Assembly (NCBI RefSeq): GCF_002943565.1
Contig: NZ_PJCH01000007.1
Coordinates: 94,174-158,173 of the forward strand
DNA length: 64,000 bases
Source of the DNA: Hyphococcus luteus
GTDB lineage: Bacteria > Pseudomonadota > Alphaproteobacteria > Caulobacterales > Parvularculaceae
Reading direction: 5' to 3'
The position numbers were made by a program, and so were the translations under genes. Shown piece after piece: positions 1 to 6,768 of this stretch. Each line of letters starts with the position of its first letter. Positions within the stretch are counted from its first letter, which is position 1. The notes under the pieces are model-generated. The model was given only the letters and a program-made list of their open reading frames with translations. It was not told the DNA's origin and did not search any database.

Positions 1-2
1 AC

Positions 3-356
3 CTGCCGCGGATGATTTTTGACGAAGGCCTTGAACGGGGCAGGCGCAGCTGGGTCGTAGATTACTGGACCAAGGTCATCGGCGATGTGAACAAGGAGCG
101 CGACCGGCTGGAGGATATTTCGCCGGCCAATCACGCCGAGGCGTTCAAGGCGCCGGTCCTCCTGATCCATGGCAATGACGACACCGTGGTTCCCTACCGT
201 CAGAGCCGGATCATGGAAGGCGCGCTTAAAGGCGCGGACAAGGATGTGGAGCTTGTCAAAGTCAAAGGCGGCGACCACTGGCTCTCGACCAGCGAGATGC
301 GGCTGGAGACCTTGCGCGCGCTCGGCGGGTTTGTGGACAGCCATATCGGCCAATAG
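3..356 (+). CDS. S9-family (prolyl oligopeptidase-like) peptidase, C-terminal fragment
   Basis: The open frame runs in from the left edge without a start, so only the last ~118 residues are seen. They form the end of an alpha/beta-hydrolase catalytic domain: the loop HGNDDTVVP carries the expected acid residue and GGDHWLS the catalytic histidine, in the order and spacing found at the C-terminus of S9 peptidases (acylaminoacyl peptidase or dipeptidyl peptidase type). The serine nucleophile and any propeller domain are outside the window. The family hydrolyses short peptides. It ends 34 bases before the next gene, which reads the same way, but there is no sign of functional linkage. Another alpha/beta hydrolase class is possible because only the tail is visible. 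Confidence 0.8.
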   Translation: MPRMIFDEGLERGRRSWVVDYWTKVIGDVNKERDRLEDISPANHAEAFKAPVLLIHGNDDTVVPYRQSRIMEGALKGADKDVELVKVKGGDHWLSTSEMRLETLRALGGFVDSHIGQ

Positions 357-390
357 ACAGCCCCGTGACGCGGCGCGCTGAGCCCCTATA

Positions 391-2880
391 TTGGCGGGCG
401 TGCCGTCAAAGACATCCGCATCGCAAGGGCCCTTGCCGCCCAAATTCGCCGAGTGGTTCGCTTCGCGCGGCTGGCAGGCGCGCGCGCATCAGCTTGACTG
501 TCTCGCGGCGGACCGGGAAGGGCTTTCCTTTCTCCTGATCGCGCCCACCGGCGGGGGCAAGACGCTGGCCGGTTTCCTGCCGAGCCTCGTCGAGCTCGAC
601 GAACGCCCGGCGGCGGAAAAGGGCAAGCTCCATACGCTTTACATCTCGCCTTTGAAGGCGCTCGCCGTGGATGTCGCCCGTAATGTGGGAGCGCCGGTCG
701 CGGAAATAGAGCTCGGCGTCTCCATCGAAACCCGCACGGGCGACACGCCGGCGGCGCGCCGGCAACGTCAGAAGTTCCGTCCGCCCGACATTTTGATGAC
801 GACGCCGGAGAGCTTGTCGATCCTGCTCGCCTCGCCGGATGCGCGGGACTATTTCAGCGGGCTGAAGCGCGTCATTCTCGATGAGTTGCATGCGCTGATC
901 CCGAACAAGCGCGGGCATCTCCTGTCGCTGGCTTTGGCGCGGCTGCGCGCGCTGGCGCCGGAGATTCGGTTCGCAGGCCTGTCGGCGACGGTGCCCGATG
1001 CGAAACCGCTGATCGATTATCTGACGCCCCAACACAAAGACGGCGTCAAATCCGCGAAGCTCATTCGCGGCAAATCCGGCGCGAAACCGCAGGTCGATGT
1101 CTTGATGTCCGAAGAGCGCATCCCCTGGGCGGGCCACACGGGCCGGCACGCTTTTCAGGAAGTCTATGAGCGCATCAAAGCCGCGAAACTGACGCTGGTG
1201 TTCGTCAATACGCGGTCGCAGGCCGAGATTACTTTCGCCTCGCTCTGGAAGCTGAACGACGACAATCTCCCGATCGCGCTCCATCACGGCTCCCTCGAAG
1301 TTGACCGGCGGCGCAAGGTCGAGGCCGCGATGACGCGCGGAGAGCTGCGCGCGGTGGTGTGCACCTCGACCCTCGATCTTGGCATCGACTGGGGCGATGT
1401 GGACCTCGTGATCCAGATGGGCGCGCCGAAGGGCGCAAGCCGTCTGACGCAACGGATCGGGCGCGCCAATCACCGCATGAACGAACCCTCCGCCGCGCTG
1501 CTCGCGCCCGCGAACCGCATGGAGGTCTTGGAATGCATCGCCGCCAAACAGGCGATCGAGGAAGGCGCGCTCGACGGCGACCCGCCGCGCAAAGGAACGC
1601 TCGACGTGCTCGCCCAGCACATTCTCGGCATGGCCTGCGCCGAGCCTTTCCGCGCCGACGATCTTTATGAAGAAATCCGCACAGCATCGCCTTACGCCGA
1701 TCTCCCGCGCAAGGATTTCGACGATGCGGTGGAGTTTGTCGCCACAGGCGGCTACGCGCTGAAGCGTTACGACCGTTACCGCCGCATCGTGAAGACGACA
1801 GAGGGGACGTATCGCGTCCGCGACAAGCTCGCCATCCAGCAATACAAGATGAATGTGGGGACGATCACCGAAGCGGCGGAAATCAACATTCGCTTGGCGA
1901 GCTCGAAAGGCCCGAAAAGGCCGGGGCGCAAGCTCGGCACGATTGAGGAATGGTTTTTCGAAACCATCAATATCGGCGACGCCTTTTATTTCGCGGGCGA
2001 GGTCCTGCGGCTCGAACGCATCGACGGCAATGACGCCGTCGTCACCCGCACCAGCGCAGAGTCGCCGCGCCTGCCGAGCTGGGGCGGCAATAAATATCCG
2101 TGGTCGACCTATCTCGCGGACCGCGTGCGCCACATGCTTTACAATGTGGACGACTGGAAAGCCTATCCCGATCAGGTGCGCGACTGGCTAGAAAAACAGC
2201 GCGAAGTGGCGCTCATCCCGAAACCGGACGAACTCTTGGTGGAAACCTTTCCTTATCACGGGCGCTTCTTTCTCGTCTGTTATCCGTTCGAGGGCTGGCT
2301 CGCCCATCAGACCTTGGGCATGCTCGCAACGCGCCGTCTTGAGCGCCTCGGCAAGCAGCCCATCGGCTTCGTGCCGACGGAATATGCGCTCTCCGTCTGG
2401 TCGCGTCAGGATATGTCAGATGTCGACATGGCCGCGCTCTTCGACGAAGACATGCTTGGCGACGACTTGGAAGCGTGGACGGCGGAAGCGACCGTGATGA
2501 AACGCACTTTCCGCAATTGCGCCACCATCGCCGGACTCATTGAAAAGAAATATCCGGGACAGGAAAAGACGGGACGGCAGGTCTCTTTCTCCGCCGACCT
2601 CATTTACAATGTCCTGCGCGAGCATGAGCCCGATCATCTTCTCCTGCGCGCGGCGTGGGACGATGCGGCGGGCGGCTTTATGGATATTGCGCGTCTGCAA
2701 TCGGTCTTAACGCGCGCGAAGGGAAGGGTGGTCGCCTCGCCTTTGACCCAAGTCTCGCCGCTCGCCGTGCCGGTGATGCTCGAGATCGGCCGCGAGGGCG
2801 TCGCGAAATCGGCGTCGGAGGAAATGCTGAAAGCCGCATCGGACGAGTTGATTGCAACGGCGATGGGCGGGGCGCAATAA
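391..2880 (+). CDS. Ligase-associated DNA DEXH-box helicase (Lhr family)
   Basis: 829-residue superfamily 2 helicase. Walker A is APTGGGKT (residues 51-58), the DExH box is DELH (164-167), motif III is SATV, and the helicase C domain has IGRANH in the motif VI position. A long C-terminal winged-helix/Lhr-core region follows. Length and order match the bacterial ligase-associated helicase family, which accompanies an ATP-dependent DNA ligase, an exonuclease and a metallophosphatase in a repair cluster. The matching phosphatase (PdeM) lies 0.9 kb downstream; ligase and exonuclease are not in the window. The start given is TTG at 391; a GTG at 400 is an equally plausible start and would remove three residues. 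ATP-dependent 3'-5' unwinding during repair is the expected role from the family. Confidence 0.9.
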   Translation: MAGVPSKTSASQGPLPPKFAEWFASRGWQARAHQLDCLAADREGLSFLLIAPTGGGKTLAGFLPSLVELDERPAAEKGKLHTLYISPLKALAVDVARNVGAPVAEIELGVSIETRTGDTPAARRQRQKFRPPDILMTTPESLSILLASPDARDYFSGLKRVILDELHALIPNKRGHLLSLALARLRALAPEIRFAGLSATVPDAKPLIDYLTPQHKDGVKSAKLIRGKSGAKPQVDVLMSEERIPWAGHTGRHAFQEVYERIKAAKLTLVFVNTRSQAEITFASLWKLNDDNLPIALHHGSLEVDRRRKVEAAMTRGELRAVVCTSTLDLGIDWGDVDLVIQMGAPKGASRLTQRIGRANHRMNEPSAALLAPANRMEVLECIAAKQAIEEGALDGDPPRKGTLDVLAQHILGMACAEPFRADDLYEEIRTASPYADLPRKDFDDAVEFVATGGYALKRYDRYRRIVKTTEGTYRVRDKLAIQQYKMNVGTITEAAEINIRLASSKGPKRPGRKLGTIEEWFFETINIGDAFYFAGEVLRLERIDGNDAVVTRTSAESPRLPSWGGNKYPWSTYLADRVRHMLYNVDDWKAYPDQVRDWLEKQREVALIPKPDELLVETFPYHGRFFLVCYPFEGWLAHQTLGMLATRRLERLGKQPIGFVPTEYALSVWSRQDMSDVDMAALFDEDMLGDDLEAWTAEATVMKRTFRNCATIAGLIEKKYPGQEKTGRQVSFSADLIYNVLREHEPDHLLLRAAWDDAAGGFMDIARLQSVLTRAKGRVVASPLTQVSPLAVPVMLEIGREGVAKSASEEMLKAASDELIATAMGGAQ

Positions 2881-2927
2881 AAGCGTCAAGCCGTTTGCAA
2901 TTGCGCATTTCATGCTAGGCTGTCCGC

Positions 2928-3359
2928 ATGGGACGGCTTGTCGAAATCGCACGTTTCTATGACCCCGAAGAGGCCTATTGCGCCAGGGGCTATTTGCGAT
3001 CCTGCGGAATCGAGACTTTCGTACAGAATGAACACCATTTGGCGGTGGCGCCGCATTTGCGCGTTGCGCTGGGCGGTTATGGACTTTTCTTAACGGACGC
3101 TTTGGCTGATGAGGCGAAGGCCGCGCTCATGGATCTCGACGCGGAGAAAAATGCGGGACGCGCCGGCGTCGTCGATGATGAAGTCTATCCCGCTAAAAGA
3201 AATTGGTTCTGGCTGCCTATCGCCTTCATTACGGCGACGCCATTTGTTCCTGTTTATAAATCGAAATGGGATGCTTTCTGGCAAAGCCTTCCAGCCGTAT
3301 TGTTATATGTAGCTTGCACTATGCCCGTTATTTTTGCCCTTCTTTATTGGCTGAGATGA
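2928..3359 (+). CDS. DUF2007-domain protein with C-terminal membrane segments
   Basis: 143 residues. The first ~75 residues resemble the DUF2007 putative signal-transducing domain: an N-terminal stretch that reads as 'component moves from one position in the chain to another' (FYDPEEAYCARGYLRSCGI) and a following glycine-rich strand (LGGYGLFL). The second half has two hydrophobic segments (about residues 90-108 and 120-142), so the protein is likely anchored in the inner membrane with a small cytoplasmic domain. Function of DUF2007 is unknown. The stop overlaps the ATG of the next gene (ATGA at 3356-3359), so the two are probably translated together. It interrupts the otherwise repair-related pair helicase/PdeM. 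Confidence 0.75.
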   Translation: MGRLVEIARFYDPEEAYCARGYLRSCGIETFVQNEHHLAVAPHLRVALGGYGLFLTDALADEAKAALMDLDAEKNAGRAGVVDDEVYPAKRNWFWLPIAFITATPFVPVYKSKWDAFWQSLPAVLLYVACTMPVIFALLYWLR

Positions 3360-3736
3360 TTGAAGAGCGAATGAAAAATGTGAACCTTTCGTCAGGATTT
3401 CAATGGGCGATAATTCTGCTCGCCTTTCAGATCCTGCTGGCTTTAGGGGCTTATGTCACGGCATGCTTGATTTATGGTTACGAGCCATTCAACTTCGTTT
3501 CAGGATTGAAGTGGATCGCGCATCACCCGGTTTTTCCTAAAGTGATCATCGTTTTGCCCGTTATAGGTTTTCTCTTCGGCGCTTTTGGCGGGCTTATTGA
3601 GGCGAAGGCGCCGTCCGCTCTGAAAAATGCTACTGCACAAACGAAAAGCCGAATCGCATGGATATTTATCATATTGCTGATTGCGGCCTTCGTTCTTCTG
3701 GGGCTGCCCGGCGTAGTCTATGTGTTGCGGTCCTAG
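3356..3736 (+). CDS. Small hypothetical membrane protein
   Basis: 126 residues if started at the ATG that overlaps the previous stop codon; an internal ATG at 3371, preceded by a GAAGAG ribosome-binding stretch, is the alternative start. Three hydrophobic segments are visible (roughly residues 18-38, 62-82 and 103-122), joined by short polar loops, which indicates a small polytopic inner-membrane protein. I do not recognise a family. The gene is coupled to the DUF2007 gene and the pair is somewhat less GC-rich than the flanking helicase and nuclease genes, which fits an insertion into a repair cluster. Frame openness and coupling support it being real. Confidence 0.6.
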   Translation: MIEERMKNVNLSSGFQWAIILLAFQILLALGAYVTACLIYGYEPFNFVSGLKWIAHHPVFPKVIIVLPVIGFLFGAFGGLIEAKAPSALKNATAQTKSRIAWIFIILLIAAFVLLGLPGVVYVLRS

Positions 3737-3771
3737 CTTCCGATTTTCTGCAAATGCGCTAAGAAGAAGCC

Positions 3772-4470
3772 ATGCACGCGATCCTTATCAATGGCGAAGC
3801 CCTGACCCCCGACCCCCTCGGCGCGGCCTATTGGGCGCGTGAGGAGACGCTGATCGTTTCGGACCTTCATTTCGAAAAGGGATCGAGCTTTGCGGCGCGC
3901 GGCGTCATGCTGCCGCCTTACGACACGCGCACGACATTGCTGCGGCTTGCCTCGCTGATCAGGCAATACCAGCCCAAGCGCGTGATTTCTCTCGGCGACG
4001 CCTTTCACGATGAAGAAGCCGAAACACGCATGAACGAGGACGATGCGCAAACGCTCGTCTCGCTGATGCGCGAGACGGACTGGCTCTGGGTGCTCGGCAA
4101 TCACGATCCCGAACCGCCCGCGCGGTTCGCCGCGCCTTGCGAAGCGACGGCGCAGATCGGCGCGCTGACTTTCGTGCATGAACCGTCGGAACGGGCGCGC
4201 CCCGGCGAGATCGCCGGTCATCTCCACCCCTGCGCCCGCGTCGTCAGCGAAGGCCGCACCTTGCGCCGGCGCTGTTTCGCGGCGAGCGAGACGCGGATGA
4301 TCATGCCGGCTATGGGCGCCTATACGGGCGGGCTCAACATTCTCGACGCGGCTTATGCGCCGCTCTTCTCCAGTCCCGTCGCCTGGGTCATGGGCGCCGA
4401 CGGCGTTTATCCCATCGGATACGAAAACCTCGCGCCGGATGTCGCAGGCGGCGCGCTGGCGCGGGCGTAA
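3772..4470 (+). CDS. pdeM: Ligase-associated DNA damage response endonuclease PdeM
   Basis: 232-residue calcineurin-like metallophosphoesterase. The metal-binding blocks appear in canonical order: SDLHFEKG (Asp31, His33), GDAFHD (Asp76), GNHD (Asn110, His111, Asp112), a histidine in FVHE, and GHLHP (149-153). This arrangement and length match the MPE partner of the ligase-associated repair module, whose members act as metal-dependent nucleases. The module's helicase is upstream on the same strand. The protein is cytoplasmic with no signal peptide. Downstream is a dispersed repeat and no further repair gene. Confidence 0.9.
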   Translation: MHAILINGEALTPDPLGAAYWAREETLIVSDLHFEKGSSFAARGVMLPPYDTRTTLLRLASLIRQYQPKRVISLGDAFHDEEAETRMNEDDAQTLVSLMRETDWLWVLGNHDPEPPARFAAPCEATAQIGALTFVHEPSERARPGEIAGHLHPCARVVSEGRTLRRRCFAASETRMIMPAMGAYTGGLNILDAAYAPLFSSPVAWVMGADGVYPIGYENLAPDVAGGALARA

Positions 4471-4475
4471 AATTT

Positions 4476-4559
4476 TCCCGCTCATCCCCGCGAGAGCGGG
4501 GACCCAGAAAGGGCCCGTCGCCTGCTTCATGGATTCCCGCTTTCGCGGGAATGAGCGGG
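4476..4559. repeat. Dispersed inverted-repeat element, family A
   Basis: Two palindromic half-units face each other: CTCATCCCCGCGAGAGCGGG at 4481-4500 and ATTCCCGCTTTCGCGGGAAT at 4533-4552, separated by a spacer with CCAGAAAG. A near-identical arrangement occurs at 45787-45876 and a diverged one at 38397-38516. All lie between genes, so this is a REP-like dispersed family. It begins just after pdeM and could act as a transcript 3' structure. Confidence 0.8.
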
Positions 4560-4879
4560 GCTTGCTATTTTATTCCACCCCAATAACGAGAATCGCACGT
4601 CTCAAAATTCATCACATCTGATGAATTCTTGCCGGAATCCCGCTTCCGGTGCGTAGTTATCCACGTCTTTTCATTCGGCCTTATTCTTCTCCCTGCGCCG
4701 GACTGAGACCGAAGCGAGAGGCGGGCGAAACATCATCCCCCGCATGAAATCAGCCATGAGGTCCTGACGGCGCCCGCGTTCCCGATGCGAAAGCGTGCGG
4801 GGGCGGGCTCTTTGACAGTGTGGAAAATCGCGCGCGGCCGGATCGTTCGGGTCTGGAAGCGCGCGCCGGCGGCGAGGGG
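4560..4879. other. Intergenic stretch without a recognised gene
   Basis: About 320 bases between the repeat and the convergent gene at 4880. No open frame here has a convincing start or codon pattern. A TTGACA-containing stretch (GGCTCTTTGACAGTGTGG, around 4808-4825) resembles a -35 region, but I see no matching -10 box. A similar GGCTCTTTGACATTGT string lies inside the IS66 element near 61558. Nothing else is identified. Confidence 0.4.
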
Positions 4880-5332
4880 CTAGAGCGTCACGAGATCGGT
4901 GTGCGCGAAGCCTTTTGAGTAATCGAGCACCGAAATCACCACCGGCTCGAGGCGGAAGAGGGCGACGTCTTCCGCTGACGGCGCCTCGAACGGAATGTTT
5001 TTCTGTTCGGGATAGCGCGAGAACAAAAGCTTGATCGCCTTTCGCCCTTCGGCGGGATCGGCGATGCGCGTTGCATGCGCCGCCATGGAAAGCCCCTTGA
5101 TGTCCATCACCTGGTCCGTATCGCGGTCGATGGTGACGGAGACGCGGTCGTCCTCAGCGAGATTGGCCGCTTTCTGGCTGTCCTTCCCGCACAGGAAATA
5201 GAGCGTCAGCCCGTCATGGGCGTAGCCGACGGTGGTCGCCTGGGGCCAGCCGTCGGGCCGCAAGGTGGCGACGGTCATGGTCCGGTGATCCTTGAGAATA
5301 TCAATGATCTGCTGTTTGAGGGCCGCATCCAT
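4880..5332 (-). CDS. Pyridoxamine 5'-phosphate oxidase-like flavin/F420 split-barrel protein
   Basis: 150 residues starting at the ATG at 5332, which is preceded by a GGGAGAC ribosome-binding site; the frame stays open upstream, but those 56 codons look like noise. The fold signature is the split-barrel FMN-binding family: TVATLRPDGWPQATTVGYAHDG near the N-terminus, LYFLCGKDSQKAANLAEDDRVSVTID, and a late ALFRLEPVVISVLDY strand. Members bind FMN, F420 or haem and reduce small substrates or act as general-stress proteins; the actual substrate is not deducible. It stands alone and is divergent from rpmJ. Confidence 0.8.
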   Translation of the reverse strand: MDAALKQQIIDILKDHRTMTVATLRPDGWPQATTVGYAHDGLTLYFLCGKDSQKAANLAEDDRVSVTIDRDTDQVMDIKGLSMAAHATRIADPAEGRKAIKLLFSRYPEQKNIPFEAPSAEDVALFRLEPVVISVLDYSKGFAHTDLVTL

Positions 5333-5526
5333 GGCCTGTCTCCCGCAGTGATTGCAGGTGATATTCTTAACGCGCCGGACAGGGGAATGTTTGACCTGGC
5401 TCAACGACGCGGTGAGTCGGCCGGAAAAGGGCCTCAGGCATGGCCGCGCCTTGTTGACATCCCCGTCCGGGCTGGCTATCTCCCGGCGCTCTGAATTCAC
5501 TCGAAAGCCCGGAAAGGCTGATCGTC

Positions 5527-5652
5527 ATGAAAGTCCGTTCGTCGCTCAAGTCCTTGAAAAACCGGCATAAAGACTGCCGCGTGGTGCGCCGCAAGGGCCG
5601 CGTCTATGTGATCAACAAGACCCAGCGCCGCTTCAAAGCGAAGCAGGCTTAA
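5527..5652 (+). CDS. rpmJ: 50S ribosomal protein L36
   Basis: 41 residues, [20 protein letters not shown] at the N-terminus, then the [20 protein letters not shown] core. This is the alphaproteobacterial form of L36, one residue class that has lost the C-x2-C...C-x4-H zinc ligands (only a single cysteine remains). It is a structural protein of the large ribosomal subunit near the peptidyl-transferase side. Stand-alone location is usual for this form in the group. Confidence 0.95.
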   Translation: MKVRSSLKSLKNRHKDCRVVRRKGRVYVINKTQRRFKAKQA

Positions 5653-5720
5653 GGGCTTTTCACGCGCCTTCACGCGAGAATTCCTTGGTTTTTAAGGGTT
5701 TACCGATTAGGCTTTCGCTC

Positions 5721-6266
5721 ATGCGGAAGCCTTTTTGCATGGCTGTATTGGTCCTGATGACCGCAAGCCCGGCGTTTGCGGATCAGACTGACCCGCGTCT
5801 CGATCAGCTGTTCGAGGAGCTCCGGGTGGGCGATGCGCGCCGGGCGGAGGAAAACACGGCCCGGATCATCGAAATCTGGTCGGATTCCCAGAGCGACACC
5901 GTCGATCTTCTTTATGAGCGGGCCAATCTCGCCGCCAATAACGGCGCTTTCGACCTGTCCCTGGCGCTGCTCGACCATATTGTCGGCCTCGCCCCGAATT
6001 TCGCCCAAGGCTATGCGCTGCGGGGCACGGTGCGGCTCGCCGCGGAGAACCGGGCGGGCGCGATCGAGGATTTCTCGAAAGTCCTCGAGCTCGAGCCGCG
6101 CCAGTTCGAGGTCAGGACGACGCTCGCCGAACTTCTCCTCGCCGGCGGGGAGCGCCGCGACGCCTATGAGATGTTCCAGAAGGCGCTCGAATGGAATCCC
6201 CATGACGACTACGCCCGCCGCCAGGCGCGCATGCTGCGCCGGGAAATCGACGGCCAGGAGATCTAG
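5721..6266 (+). CDS. Exported tetratricopeptide-repeat protein
   Basis: 181 residues from the ATG at 5721. That start gives a clean signal peptide (MRKPFCMAVLVLMTASPAFA, cleaved before DQTDP); the in-frame TTG at 5685 would bury it. The mature part is helical with at least three TPR-like units, including APNFAQGYALRGTVRLAAEN with AIEDFSKVLELEP, and ELLLAGGERRDAYEMFQKAL with NPHDDYARRQA. TPR proteins are protein-binding scaffolds; here it would act in the periplasm. Partner unknown. It follows rpmJ by 68 bases and may be transcribed with it. Confidence 0.8.
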   Translation: MRKPFCMAVLVLMTASPAFADQTDPRLDQLFEELRVGDARRAEENTARIIEIWSDSQSDTVDLLYERANLAANNGAFDLSLALLDHIVGLAPNFAQGYALRGTVRLAAENRAGAIEDFSKVLELEPRQFEVRTTLAELLLAGGERRDAYEMFQKALEWNPHDDYARRQARMLRREIDGQEI

Positions 6267-6430
6267 GGCTTTTCCCGAAAGCCCCTCGCGTCAAGCGATT
6301 TAGTTTTCCACACTGACGCGGTTCGCGCTTGGCCTTTCGTGCGAGCGTTTCTATTCCTTTGGGTTCCCGGCGTGGCGGACGCTATCGTCCGTGTCCGGAT
6401 GAATATTTTAGACCCCGAAGGAGCGAACCA

Positions 6431-6697
6431 GTGGCGGACGGATCGGCGAGCGTTGAAGGCGCGACAACCATTGCAGCGGACCGGCTGCGCTCTTTCATCG
6501 AGCGGGTCGAGCGGCTAGAGGAAGACAAGGCCGCGGTGATGAACGACATCAAGGAAGTTTACGCCGAAGCCAAGGGCGAGGGCTATGACGTCAAGACGCT
6601 GCGCCAGGTGGTGAAGATCCGCAAAATGGAAAAGGCCGACCGCCAGGAGCAGGAAGCGCTGCTCGATCTTTATCTCTCCGCCATCGGCGAGGCCTAA
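6431..6697 (+). CDS. gapR: GapR family DNA-binding protein (DUF2312)
   Basis: 88 residues from the GTG at 6431, which has a strong AAGGAG site seven bases upstream; the longer open frame from 6329 has none. Sequence features typical of GapR: AADRLRSFIERVERLEEDKA (coiled coil), VMNDIKEVYAEAKGEGYDVK and LRQVVKIRKMEKADRQEQEA. In Caulobacter this nucleoid-associated protein binds AT-rich, overtwisted DNA, stimulates type II topoisomerases and is needed for replication and cell-cycle progression. Length equals the Caulobacter protein almost exactly. No operon partner is evident. Confidence 0.92.
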   Translation: MADGSASVEGATTIAADRLRSFIERVERLEEDKAAVMNDIKEVYAEAKGEGYDVKTLRQVVKIRKMEKADRQEQEALLDLYLSAIGEA

Positions 6698-6768
6698 GGC
6701 TTTCGCGCGCGGCTTCATTTCGCCGGCCGCGGGCGCTATCAGGTGAAAGCTTTTAGAGAGTTTTCGCC

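Noticed and set aside
406..2133. Long minus-strand frame opposite the DEXH helicase
   Set aside because: Arg/His-rich shadow of a GC-rich gene; no motif and no ribosome site.
4805..4830. rRNA-type promoter (CTCTTTGACAGTGT)
   Set aside because: No -10 box and no rRNA or tRNA gene follows.
5333..5500. N-terminal extension of the split-barrel protein
   Set aside because: No homologous residues and the GGGAGAC site points to 5332.
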